64,000 bases of DNA from NCBI RefSeq assembly GCF_002872335.1, contig NZ_NJAG01000042.1, forward strand, positions 1 through 64,000. Direction: 5' to 3'. The position numbers and the translations under genes were made by a program. Shown piece by piece: positions 1-8,684 of the stretch. The notes beneath the pieces are model-generated. The model saw only the letters and a list, made by a program, of their open reading frames with translations. It searched no databases and had not been told where the DNA came from. This DNA comes from Siphonobacter sp. BAB-5405 (GTDB taxonomy: Bacteria; Bacteroidota; Bacteroidia; Cytophagales; Spirosomataceae). Each line of letters starts with the position of its first letter. The first letter of the stretch is position 1.

Positions 1-210
1 GTTGCCCTGACCGTCGATGTTCACGCCGTATTCGGCAATCTGATTCAGTGATTCAAACTGACCGATGACGTGATACCCCCAGTACAGGTCATTCCAGCGG
101 TTTTCACCTGAATTGCGGTAATAATCCCAGGAATTGTTCCAGCGGGGTTTGTACGAACTCAGGAATTTCCGGCGGGAATACGACAGGTTTCCACCAATCG
201 TAAAGGTCGC
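1..210 (-). pseudogene. SusC/RagA TonB-dependent receptor fragment (runs off left edge)
   Basis: Seen: reading the minus strand from 210 to 1 gives 70 codons without a stop. They contain a stretch rich in Trp/Tyr with the segments YSRRKF, ENRWN, GYHVIGQFES and NIDGQGN. Known: this pattern (RWN followed by GY.xIGQF.S and a DGQGN loop) is typical of the C-terminal third of SusC-type outer-membrane receptors, before the conserved GDI.Y.D.NGDG segment. There is no start, plug or signal sequence; instead the sequence runs directly, in a different frame, into a sensor propeller at about position 205-215. Inferred: a receptor fragment created by deletion or rearrangement, or by a misassembly. The gene would continue beyond the window to the left. 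Confidence 0.6.
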
Positions 211-947
211 CAGAGGCCATCGCCACCCGTGGCCAGATACAAATGCCGCTGATCTTCCAGCAACGACCAGTAATGATCGCCGTAGGCGTTGGGTTTTACA
301 TTCAGGGGATAAAAGGTGTACATTCCGCTGGAGGCGTGGTAGCGAACCGGCCCTTCGGCGGTGGCCATCCAGAGGTAATCGCCCTGCGAGCGGATCATTT
401 TTCGAATGGGACGGTTCAGCGGCTCGGTTCGAAGCGTTCGGAACTGCTGCGTTTTCGGGTTCCATACGGCCAGTCCTTGTGGCGTACCTATCCACACCCG
501 ATCCTGCGAATCGACCAGTAAAGCATTAATCTGATTGCAAAAAAGCGACGTCGAGTCTTTAGGATCATTCCGGAAATTCTGAAAGGTTTCCGTACGCGGA
601 TCGAAGCGGCTCAGTCCTTCGCGAGTACCGATCCAGAGCCGTCCCTGGCTATCCTCGCAGATGTCATAAATCCAGTTTCCGGCGATCGCATCCTTGTTTT
701 TGTAGAATTTCCGGAAACGATAGCCATCGTACTGAGCCAGTCCATTCATGGTACCGATCCAGAGAAACCCTTTTCGATCCTGGAAAAACGACCGTACCCG
801 GTTATCAGGCAGGCCGTCGGTACTTCCATAACGTTTAAACATGAGGTCTTCCTGCAAAGCTTTCTCGGGACTGATGGAAAGCCGGGGCTGAGCCGTACTA
901 ACGGTAATTCCGATTATAAACGCCAGCAGTGGTAGAAGACTTTTCAT
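159..947 (-). pseudogene. Hybrid two-component sensor, N-terminal propeller fragment
   Basis: Seen: 262 codons with an N-terminal signal peptide (about residues 1-19, ending in STAQ) and repeated blades of the form LWIGT..GL..FD at about residues 60-70, 102-112, 150-160 and 190-200. Known: these are Reg_prop blades of the periplasmic sensor domain of hybrid two-component systems (HTCS), which in Bacteroidota sense glycan fragments and control SusCD loci. A full HTCS has about 14 blades, a Y_Y_Y domain, kinase, receiver and AraC domains over some 1300 residues; here only about four blades remain. From about position 215 leftwards the frame is no longer propeller-like, and it stops at 159 while another frame reads SusC. 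Inferred: a truncated, non-functional sensor. Confidence 0.6.
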
Positions 948-1529
948 GCGAGTGTTAGTAAGCTTTTGACACCTCTAATAAGGCACCTTATTTCTTACTA
1001 TACTCTTAATTTTTAGCGAAAAGTTTATAAAAACATTTTTAACAAATAAATTAGCAGACCAACCACTCCGGCATAACTAAGAAAAAGAATCAGCAAGGTT
1101 TTAAAATTTCTGGATCTCACGAACGACTGCGTTTGGGTATAACAGCGTAAAAGTGTCGCCTGAAACGAAACTCATCTGTGGGAGATGGGTCAATCCTCCC
1201 ACCGCAGGTTGCAAAGGGTGTTTAATCCGTTAATGCACTTCAACGATTCGACTTCTCTACTCATTTCCTCCCGGAAATGCGGTTTTTCTATGCCTCTTCA
1301 CTCCGTATAAAATTCTGCTTCAATCCGCTTTTGTAAAACGAACTATGGCGATTTATCCATTCCCCTACCATTCCATCGTGCTACCTGATTTAAAATAATA
1401 TTTTATTTTTCCTTGCTTAGTTAATTTATTCATTGTTCTTTTACACCATACTTAATAATTTTATTTATTAAGTTTATTAAACATACTTAATCAGACTAAG
1501 ATTAAGCTTTTACTTAAGCAAGCTATTAC
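948..1529. other. Intergenic region upstream of the amino-sugar locus
   Basis: No credible gene in 582 bases. The left half is the upstream region of the truncated sensor. A weak 7-bp stem (1178-1184 with 1196-1202) is present. The last 130 bases are very AT-rich, carry a perfect palindrome (listed separately) and must contain the promoter of the plus-strand operon. I do not see a clear TAnnTTTG element here. Confidence 0.6.
1451..1472. promoter_or_regulatory. AT-rich perfect palindrome, candidate operator
   Basis: CTTAATAA, six bases, TTATTAAG: a perfect 8-bp inverted repeat ending 57 bases before the AGE epimerase start, in a stretch with more TACTTAA-like half sites (around 1483-1489 and 1510-1517). 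Known: NagC/Mlc-type ROK repressors bind AT-rich palindromes with TTA/TAA arms. A ROK regulator lies convergent at the far end of this operon (16845-18050). Inferred: its binding site. It could equally be a promoter upstream element. Confidence 0.4.
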
Positions 1530-2726
1530 ATGAAGCCATCGCAATACCAGCAACTGTACCAAGATGAACTACTAACGAGTGTTATTCCGTTCTGGCTCGA
1601 GAAGTCGGGTGATGAAACGTATGGGGGGTATTTCACCTGTCTTGATACGAAAGGAGCCGTTTTTGATACCGACAAATTCGTTTGGCTTCAGGGCCGCCAG
1701 GTGTGGTGTTTTGCCATGCTCTACAATCAGGTAGAGCAAAAACAGGAATGGCTGGACTTTGCCATTCAGGGAGCCGAGTTCCTGAAAAAGCATGGGCGTG
1801 ATGAAGACGGAAACTGGTATTTTTCACTAACTCAGCAGGGTAATCCCCTTATTCAACCCTACAATATCTTCTCGGATTGCTTCGCCGCTATGGCTTTTGG
1901 GCAATTGCACCTGGCCACTGGTAACGCCGAATACGCTACTATCGCTCAGGAAACGTTCGCCAACATTTTGCGGCGACAGTCCAATCCGAAGGGACTCTAC
2001 ACCAAGGCTTTCCCGGGTACGCGGCCATTGAAAAACTTTGCCTTACCTATGATTCTTACCAATCTGGTGCTGCAACTGGAGCATCTGATTGAACCATCGG
2101 TACTGGAAGAGACCATTGACGCGGGTATCCACGCCGTGATGGAAGAATTCTATCGCCCCGAGCTGGGTCTGATTTTGGAAAACATTACACTCGAAGGTGA
2201 TTTTTCGGATAGTTTTGAAGGTCGTCTGATCAATCCCGGTCACGGTCTGGAATCGATGTGGTTCATTATGGATCTGGCCGAGCGGCGGGGCGATCAGGCC
2301 CTGATTCGAAAAGCTACCGACCTGACGCTTTCGTTACTGGAATACGGATGGGATCAGCAGTACGGGGGTATTTTCTACTTCCTGGACGTAAAAGGTCAGC
2401 CGCCTTTGCAGCTTGAATGGGATCAGAAACTCTGGTGGGTACACATCGAAACGCTCATCAGTTTACTGAAAGGCTACCTGCACACGGGCGATGAACGCTG
2501 CTGGGAATGGTTTGAAAAAGTACACGCCTACACCTGGTCGCATTTCCCCGATCCCGCTCACGGCGAATGGTTCGGGTATTTGAATCGGCAGGGAGACGTA
2601 CTTTTGCCACTGAAAGGTGGCAAATGGAAAGGCTGCTTCCACATTCCTCGGGGCTTGTACCAATGCTGGAAAACGCTGGAAGCAATTGCTCAGAAACAGT
2701 CCGCTACGCCGCTTTTACAAGACTAA
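1530..2726 (+). CDS. AGE family epimerase (N-acylglucosamine 2-epimerase-like)
   Basis: Cytosolic enzyme expected to interconvert N-acetyl-D-mannosamine and N-acetyl-D-glucosamine, a step in sialic acid and amino-sugar catabolism. Seen: 398 residues, the usual family length, spanning the whole (alpha/alpha)6-barrel; NPGH at residues 235-238 (His238), WWVHIE with His305, and KGCFHIPR with His371 match the conserved active-site histidine positions of the family. No signal peptide. It is the first gene of a plus-strand run, 4 bases before the MFS transporter, as in the nan loci of Bacteroides and Tannerella where an AGE epimerase accompanies a transporter. The AGE family also contains mannose, cellobiose and sulfoquinovose isomerases. 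The amino-sugar call rests on the neighbours (MFS, GH20) as well as on sequence. Confidence 0.85.
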   Translation: MKPSQYQQLYQDELLTSVIPFWLEKSGDETYGGYFTCLDTKGAVFDTDKFVWLQGRQVWCFAMLYNQVEQKQEWLDFAIQGAEFLKKHGRDEDGNWYFSLTQQGNPLIQPYNIFSDCFAAMAFGQLHLATGNAEYATIAQETFANILRRQSNPKGLYTKAFPGTRPLKNFALPMILTNLVLQLEHLIEPSVLEETIDAGIHAVMEEFYRPELGLILENITLEGDFSDSFEGRLINPGHGLESMWFIMDLAERRGDQALIRKATDLTLSLLEYGWDQQYGGIFYFLDVKGQPPLQLEWDQKLWWVHIETLISLLKGYLHTGDERCWEWFEKVHAYTWSHFPDPAHGEWFGYLNRQGDVLLPLKGGKWKGCFHIPRGLYQCWKTLEAIAQKQSATPLLQD

Positions 2727-2730
2727 ACCA

Positions 2731-3960
2731 ATGGCTCACATTCCCCTGCAATCGGTACGCGTACCGGAAACGGACGCTCAAACCTCCTACCGCCCCGCCC
2801 TGGTGTCGCTGGCTGTGCTGTACTTCATGATGGGTTTTATTACCTGTCTGAACGATACGCTGGTGCCTTTTTTCAAGAAAGGTTTTCAGCTCAGTTACTC
2901 GCAGTCGTCGCTGGTGCAGTTCTACTTTTTTCTTACCTACGGCATCATGTCGATTCCGGCGGGTCGTCTCGTGGAAAAAGTAGGCTACAAGAAAGGGATG
3001 GTACTGGGATTTGCCGTAGCGGGGGCGGGTGCCTTGTTGTTTCTTCCGGCTTCCCTGCTGCACGAGTACACGCTGTTTCTGGGAGCCCTGTTTGTGATTG
3101 CCATCGGCATCGTGCTGTTGCAGGTAGCGGCCAATCCCTACATCACCGTACTGGGACCTGCTGAAACGGCGTCTTCCCGGCTGACGCTCATTCAGGGCGT
3201 AGGTTCGCTCGGTACGACGCTGGCTCCGCTGTTTGGAGCCGCCTTTATTCTGGCTCCCTTGCAGGAGGCTTCGAGCGATGCCGTGCAGTATCCCTATCTG
3301 GGCATTGCGGCCCTCTTAGCAATAATCGCACTGACTGTAAGTCGCTTACATTTACCGGATATTCAAGTTCAGGCGGAAGAAAAAAGCCAGACCCAGGGCC
3401 GGAGTGTATTTTCGTTTCGGAATCTGCGGTTCGGTATTCTGGGTATCTTCTGCTACGTGGGAGCGGAAGTGTCGGTCGGTACCTTTCTGACGAACTACAT
3501 TACTGATACCGTTCATATTACAGAAAATGAAGCTAATGGCTACGTTTCGCTGTACTGGGGTAGTATGCTGGTGGGTCGTTTTCTGGGAGCTTACTTATTG
3601 AAATTCCTGAAAGCTTCCGCTACGCTGGCTACCTGTGCCGGACTAGCGATTGTACTGATTGGCTTTTCCATCAACGCAACGGGATACGTGGCAGTCTGGA
3701 GTATGATTGCCGTGGGGCTTTGTAACTCCATCATGTTCGCCATCATTTTCTCGCTGGCGGTGCAGGGACTGGGATCGTACACGACGCAGGCTTCCGGACT
3801 GCTGTCTACGGCCATTGCGGGAGGAGCCATTGTTTCCTACGGTCAGGGTCTGCTCATCGACCATTACACCTGGCCGATTGCTTTTCTGCTGCCCATTCTC
3901 TGTTACGCGTACCTGGTTTTCTTTGGCCTCAACGGGCACAAGTCCTCCTTAGCCTCTTAA
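2731..3960 (+). CDS. MFS sugar transporter, FucP/NagP type
   Basis: Inner-membrane sugar:H+ symporter, 409 residues with about 12 hydrophobic segments. Seen: the first helix carries FMMGFITCLNDTLVPFFK, the conserved FucP-family start in which N and D line the sugar pathway; then IPAGRLVEKVGYKKGM (MFS A motif region), QVAANPYITVLGP and LTLIQGVGSLGTTLAPLFG, all signatures of the FucP/GluP/NagP branch. An upstream in-frame ATG at 2617 lies deep inside the epimerase gene and gives a non-membrane extension, so I place the start at 2731, four bases after the epimerase stop. Inferred: imports GlcNAc or ManNAc released by the GH20 enzyme. Translational coupling with the epimerase is likely. Confidence 0.88.
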   Translation: MAHIPLQSVRVPETDAQTSYRPALVSLAVLYFMMGFITCLNDTLVPFFKKGFQLSYSQSSLVQFYFFLTYGIMSIPAGRLVEKVGYKKGMVLGFAVAGAGALLFLPASLLHEYTLFLGALFVIAIGIVLLQVAANPYITVLGPAETASSRLTLIQGVGSLGTTLAPLFGAAFILAPLQEASSDAVQYPYLGIAALLAIIALTVSRLHLPDIQVQAEEKSQTQGRSVFSFRNLRFGILGIFCYVGAEVSVGTFLTNYITDTVHITENEANGYVSLYWGSMLVGRFLGAYLLKFLKASATLATCAGLAIVLIGFSINATGYVAVWSMIAVGLCNSIMFAIIFSLAVQGLGSYTTQASGLLSTAIAGGAIVSYGQGLLIDHYTWPIAFLLPILCYAYLVFFGLNGHKSSLAS

Positions 3961-3978
3961 TCTTAGCAACACCAAGGC

Positions 3979-5559
3979 ATGAACCGATTACTCATTCTTC
4001 TACTCTTATTCATCAGTAGTCACGCGATGGCTCAGGTCCGAGCCGCCCGTATTCTGCTGATTCCATTAGATGACCGACCGCCCTGTTTGCAATTTACGGT
4101 TCGGATGGGATTGATCGGATATGCCGAGGTGATTGCTCCTCCCCAGGAATTACTGGGCCAGTTTACCACGCCGGGTCAGAGCGAGGCCATTGCGGCCTGG
4201 GTTGAAAAACAGGATTTACGTTCGTTCGATGCCGCCATCGTCTGTCTGGACATGCTGGCGTACGGCGGACTCGTTGGCTCGCGGGTCCATCAGGTAGCCG
4301 CTCCGCTGGCCCTGCAACGCCTGGAAGTACTGAACCGGATTCGAAAAAAAGCTCCCAAACTTCCGGTTTACGCCCAGAGCGTGGTGATGCGACTGGCTCC
4401 CTCCGCTACGCCTCAGAATGCCGCGTATCGACAAAAAATAGCCCGCTGGGCCGAAATTTCTCCGTATCCTGCTCATCAGGCCGAAGCCCGGCAGCTTGAA
4501 AAAGAAATTCCGGCGGCCGAGCTTCAGGATTATAAAGAAGCCCGTACCCGCAACCTGCGGATCAATCAGCGGGCCATTGCCTTAACCAAACAAGGCATCA
4601 TCGATTACCTGTTACTAACCCAGGACGATGCGAAACCACAGGGTGTCCACCGCAGCGATCACGAAACCTTACTCCAGGAGATTAAAAAAGAAAAGTTAAC
4701 CAGCCGGGTAGCTCTCCAGGCGGGTACCGACGAAGTTTCGATGTTGTTGTTGAGTCGGGCCCTGATCCGCCACTTTGGATTTGCCCCCAAAGTCAGGGCC
4801 CTTTATTCTTCCGAAAGTACGCGGGGCACGACGATGCCCTTCGAAGATCGTCCCTTGTATCAAACGGTGAGCGAACAGATTCTGGCTGCCGGAGCCCAGG
4901 AAGTACCAGATAATACGGCCGATGTCTTTTTCTACGTATACGCTTCCCGGCACGAAGCGGATCGGGCGGAATCTTCAGTCGATGAAATTGCTTCCCTGCT
5001 CGAAGCGGGAAAAGCCGTCATCGTAGCCGACATCGACCCCCGGGGCGATGTACAGGGGGGCGATTCAACATTTACGAAAGCTCTCGAAAAACGTCAGTTG
5101 CTGGGTAAACTTAGCGGCTATGCCTCCTGGAATACGGCAGGTAACACCATCGGTACCGCTCTGCCGCAGGGTACGATTTATACCGTAGCTTCCCAAAAGC
5201 TGCTGTCCAAACCCGGCCTTGCGTCGTCCATTTACACGGCTCAACAGTGGTTTCTTCTGCATCGCTTACTCGACGATTACTATTTTCATACGAAAGTACG
5301 CCGCGAAGCCAACGCCGCTTTTGGTCAGGCGGGTATGAGTGCCACGTTGCTCGATGAAAAGCGTAATCAGGCCATGGAAACGCGTTGCCAGGAACAGCTA
5401 CAGGCATTTTTTACCCAGCTTTGGCCCGCGTATCAGGCCTCTATTCCGCCGCAGTACCAGTGCCTAACGCCATCGCCGCTCCAATTCCATTTGCCCTGGA
5501 ACCGGACGTTTGAGGCCCTGATTGATTTCGACCTCACCTGCAAAGCCGTGAAACCTTAA
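3979..5559 (+). CDS. Secreted DUF4127 family protein
   Basis: Seen: 526 residues, signal peptide at 1-18 (hydrophobic stretch ending HAMAQ), then a conserved DUF4127 opening ILLIPLDDRPPCLQF, a D-M-L-A-Y-G-G-L segment near residue 90, and QDDAKPQG near residue 217. Known: DUF4127 proteins have no proven activity and often sit next to sugar hydrolases and sugar transporters. The Asp-rich motifs (LDDRP, CLDMLAYGGL, TQDDAKP) look like metal or sugar contacts, but no catalytic pair can be named. It lies 18 bases after the transporter and 43 before SusC, so it belongs to the operon. Inferred: a periplasmic enzyme acting on the amino-sugar substrate. I do not assign a reaction. Confidence 0.8.
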   Translation: MNRLLILLLLFISSHAMAQVRAARILLIPLDDRPPCLQFTVRMGLIGYAEVIAPPQELLGQFTTPGQSEAIAAWVEKQDLRSFDAAIVCLDMLAYGGLVGSRVHQVAAPLALQRLEVLNRIRKKAPKLPVYAQSVVMRLAPSATPQNAAYRQKIARWAEISPYPAHQAEARQLEKEIPAAELQDYKEARTRNLRINQRAIALTKQGIIDYLLLTQDDAKPQGVHRSDHETLLQEIKKEKLTSRVALQAGTDEVSMLLLSRALIRHFGFAPKVRALYSSESTRGTTMPFEDRPLYQTVSEQILAAGAQEVPDNTADVFFYVYASRHEADRAESSVDEIASLLEAGKAVIVADIDPRGDVQGGDSTFTKALEKRQLLGKLSGYASWNTAGNTIGTALPQGTIYTVASQKLLSKPGLASSIYTAQQWFLLHRLLDDYYFHTKVRREANAAFGQAGMSATLLDEKRNQAMETRCQEQLQAFFTQLWPAYQASIPPQYQCLTPSPLQFHLPWNRTFEALIDFDLTCKAVKP

Positions 5560-5602
5560 CCCCCTGAATTAACACCTCTATCTTTTCTTACTCCTTGATT
5601 TC

Positions 5603-8600
5603 ATGATGCCACACGTACGTACGCTGCACAGGCGTCTGGGCTGGCTACTGCCTTTGCTTTTGACGCTGCCCCTGTTCGTTTTCGCCCAAAACCCGGTGTT
5701 ACGGGGTAAAGTCACCGATGAAAACGGGTCGGTTTTACCGGGAGTTACGGTCATGATTAAAAATACAACGACCGGCACGACAACCAATGTCGATGGTTTG
5801 TATACGTTAAAAGCTCCCACTACGGCCGGAACGCTGGTTTTCTCTTTTCTGGGTACGACCAGCAAGGAAGTACCCTTTTCGGGAGCCGGTGAATACAATG
5901 TTGCCCTCAGCGAAGAATCCACGAAACTGAATGAAGTCGTGGTGGTCGGTTACGGCACCCAGAAGAAAGTAAACCTGACGGGTTCGGTGGCCGTCATCGA
6001 AAGTAAAACCCTGACCAGTCGTCAAGTCGGTTCTACGTCACTGGCCTTACAAGGAGCTGCTCCGGGCGTAACCATCACCCAGCAATCCGGTGCTCCGGGG
6101 GGCGATGCGGGTACCATTCGGATTCGCGGAATTGGTTCGATCAACGCCGGACAAAATCCGCTGATTCTGGTGGATAACGTAGAAATGAGCCTCGACGCCA
6201 TCGATCCCAACAACATTGCCAGTATTTCCATTTTGAAAGATGCGGCGGCAGCGGCGGTATACGGTTCACGGGCGGCGAACGGCGTCGTACTGGTAACCAC
6301 CAAACGCGGAGCCAAAGGCGTAAATGTCAGTTACAACGCCTACGTATTGAAGCAGGAACCGACCGATCTTCCCCAGAAAGTAAATGCTCTGGAACACATG
6401 CTATACTGGGACGTAGCTCAGGCCAACAGTGGGTTACCCGCCGCGTTTACTCAGCAAATTGAAGCCTACCGGACGAATGGCCCCGATAACAAAACGCTGT
6501 TCAATACCGACTGGAAAAAGCTGGTACTGACCAATTCGGGCATCATGCAGAACCACAGTTTGAACCTGTCCATTGGGGGTGATCGGGTGAAGGCGTTTGC
6601 GTCGGGTAGTTTCCTGGACCAGAACGGTTTAACGGCCAATACGAATTACAAGCGTCTGGACTTACGGTTCAATACCGACATTACGATTAGCAAGAAACTT
6701 TCCGCTTCAGTGGATCTGGTACTCAACAACTCCAACCGCCTCTGGCCGGGACAGGGTACGCCGCAGTACATCATCCGCGAGATGCTGGGTTTCCCGGCCA
6801 TTACGCCGGGTCAGTTTGATACGGGTGAATGGGGCGAAGGCTGGTCGAATGCCAACCCCGCGGCTCAGGCCCGGGATGGGGGGTTCAACCGTAGCCTGAC
6901 TGACTCGCGGATCATCAAGGGAACGCTGACGTATACGCCCATCGAAGGACTGGAATTACTGGCGACCTACAGCTCCAATTATTACACCAACCGCGGACGG
7001 CAGTTTACCAATCAGTACCGGATCTACTCGGCTGACGTAGCCAACAATACGCTGATTTACCAACGCCCCTGGCCCGCTCTGAACTCGCTGTCGGACCGGA
7101 TTTCACAGAATACTCAAAACCTGTTCCGGACGCAGGCGACGTACAACAAAACGGTGGGGAAACACGCCTTTACCGTACTGGGCGGTTTTAGTACGGAAGA
7201 TTTCAAAACGTCTTTCATCAATACGTATCGTCAGAATCTGCTCTCGCCGGACCGTCCGTACCTCGACAGCGGCGATCAGTTAGGCCAGACGCTCAGCGGG
7301 GGTGAAAACCGCTTTTCAATGGTTTCGATTTATGGTCGGTTAAATTATACGTATAATGATAAGTATCTGCTGGAAGTGAATGGCCGTTGGGATGCGTCCT
7401 CGCGTTTCCGTCAAAACAACTGGTGGCAACTATTCCCCTCCGTATCGGGTGGCTGGCGGATTTCGCAGGAGTCGTTTTGGCAACCGCTCCAATCAGTCGT
7501 GAGTGAAGCGAAAATCCGGGCTTCCTACGGTTCGCTGGGTAATCAGAACCTGATTCGCGGGGGCGAGTCGGATTACTACCCCACCTACTCCCTCTTCAAT
7601 GCGGGAACGGCGTATAACTATTATTTCAACAACATCGTCAATCCCGGTTACGCCCTGACGACGGCCGCCAACCCGAACATTCGCTGGGAAACCTCCCGGA
7701 TTCTGGACATTGGCGGCGATTTTGCCTTACTCAAAAACCGTCTGAACGTGACGGCGGATTTCTTCCAGCGGGATATTGTGGATATGCTTCAGCTCGTCCC
7801 CATCCCCGCCTACGTGGGCCTCACGGCTCCCTTCGTTAACTCGGGTTCCATGCGGAATACGGGTTGGGAACTTGGTTTGGGCTGGCGGGATAAAATCCGC
7901 GATTTCAGCTACCAGGTACAAGTCAATGCTTCCGACGTTCGCAATAAACTCCTGAAAAACGGCGGTACGCCCATCATCAACGGAGCGACAATTCAACAGG
8001 AAGGATACCCGCTGGATTCGTACTACGGCTATATTGCCGATGGGCTTTTCCAGAGTACGGACGAAGTAAAAGCGGCTCCCTTCCAGTACGGCAACTCGGC
8101 CGCGGGTGATATTCGTTACCGGGACATCAGCGGTCCGAATGGCGTTCCTGACAACAAAATCGACAGTTACGACCGTACCATTCTCGGCAACTATTTCCCC
8201 CGCTACGAGTACAGCATAAACCTGGCGGCTCAGTACAAAGGCTTTGACTTTACGGCTTTCTTCCAGGGCGTGGGTAAAAAAGACAACTACCTGTCGGGAA
8301 CGGCGGCCCAGCCTTTCTACTCCTCGAATTTCCAAGGAACCATGTTTGAGTACCAGAAAGATTACTGGTCACCCGAAAACACCGACGCGGCCTATCCCCG
8401 TCTGACGGTCAACAGTATTCCCAATAACTACGTGGCCTCTTCCTTCTGGGTACGATCGGCGTCGTACCTGCGACTCAAGAACCTGGTTGTCGGTTATACG
8501 CTGCCCACGGCACTGACGACGAAGGCTAAAATCAAGTCGGTTCGGCTGTACCTGAGTGGTCAGAATTTAGTAACCTGGACGAAATTCTTCCCCGGTTTTG

Positions 8601-8680
8601 ACCCCGAGCAACGCGATACGGGCGGCGAGTTTTACCCCATCATGCGTACCTACACGGCTGGTTTAAACATCAATTTCTAA
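5603..8680 (+). CDS. SusC/RagA family TonB-linked outer membrane receptor
   Basis: Outer-membrane glycan importer powered by TonB. Seen: 1025 residues; signal peptide ending in VFAQ (about residue 29); a carboxypeptidase-regulatory-like domain (LRGKVTDENGSVLPGVTV, about 33-110); a TonB-box-like stretch LNEVVVVGYGTQKK at about 112-125; a plug domain with the SusC hallmark IRGIGSINAGQNPLILVD and SISILKDAAAAAVYGSRAA; then a 22-strand-like barrel ending in an aromatic C-terminus (YTAGLNINF). Length and order are standard. The start could be either of two adjacent ATGs (5603 or 5606). Followed after four bases by its SusD partner. Substrate inferred from the GH20 and AGE neighbours: an N-acetylhexosamine-containing glycan. 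Confidence 0.95.
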   Translation: MMPHVRTLHRRLGWLLPLLLTLPLFVFAQNPVLRGKVTDENGSVLPGVTVMIKNTTTGTTTNVDGLYTLKAPTTAGTLVFSFLGTTSKEVPFSGAGEYNVALSEESTKLNEVVVVGYGTQKKVNLTGSVAVIESKTLTSRQVGSTSLALQGAAPGVTITQQSGAPGGDAGTIRIRGIGSINAGQNPLILVDNVEMSLDAIDPNNIASISILKDAAAAAVYGSRAANGVVLVTTKRGAKGVNVSYNAYVLKQEPTDLPQKVNALEHMLYWDVAQANSGLPAAFTQQIEAYRTNGPDNKTLFNTDWKKLVLTNSGIMQNHSLNLSIGGDRVKAFASGSFLDQNGLTANTNYKRLDLRFNTDITISKKLSASVDLVLNNSNRLWPGQGTPQYIIREMLGFPAITPGQFDTGEWGEGWSNANPAAQARDGGFNRSLTDSRIIKGTLTYTPIEGLELLATYSSNYYTNRGRQFTNQYRIYSADVANNTLIYQRPWPALNSLSDRISQNTQNLFRTQATYNKTVGKHAFTVLGGFSTEDFKTSFINTYRQNLLSPDRPYLDSGDQLGQTLSGGENRFSMVSIYGRLNYTYNDKYLLEVNGRWDASSRFRQNNWWQLFPSVSGGWRISQESFWQPLQSVVSEAKIRASYGSLGNQNLIRGGESDYYPTYSLFNAGTAYNYYFNNIVNPGYALTTAANPNIRWETSRILDIGGDFALLKNRLNVTADFFQRDIVDMLQLVPIPAYVGLTAPFVNSGSMRNTGWELGLGWRDKIRDFSYQVQVNASDVRNKLLKNGGTPIINGATIQQEGYPLDSYYGYIADGLFQSTDEVKAAPFQYGNSAAGDIRYRDISGPNGVPDNKIDSYDRTILGNYFPRYEYSINLAAQYKGFDFTAFFQGVGKKDNYLSGTAAQPFYSSNFQGTMFEYQKDYWSPENTDAAYPRLTVNSIPNNYVASSFWVRSASYLRLKNLVVGYTLPTALTTKAKIKSVRLYLSGQNLVTWTKFFPGFDPEQRDTGGEFYPIMRTYTAGLNINF

Positions 8681-8684
8681 CGAC

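Noticed and set aside
7727-8335. 202-codon minus-strand ORF inside the SusC gene
   Set aside because: It is the reverse-complement shadow of a GC-balanced receptor gene. The plus-strand frame has a full SusC domain structure, while this one matches no family and has no promoter.
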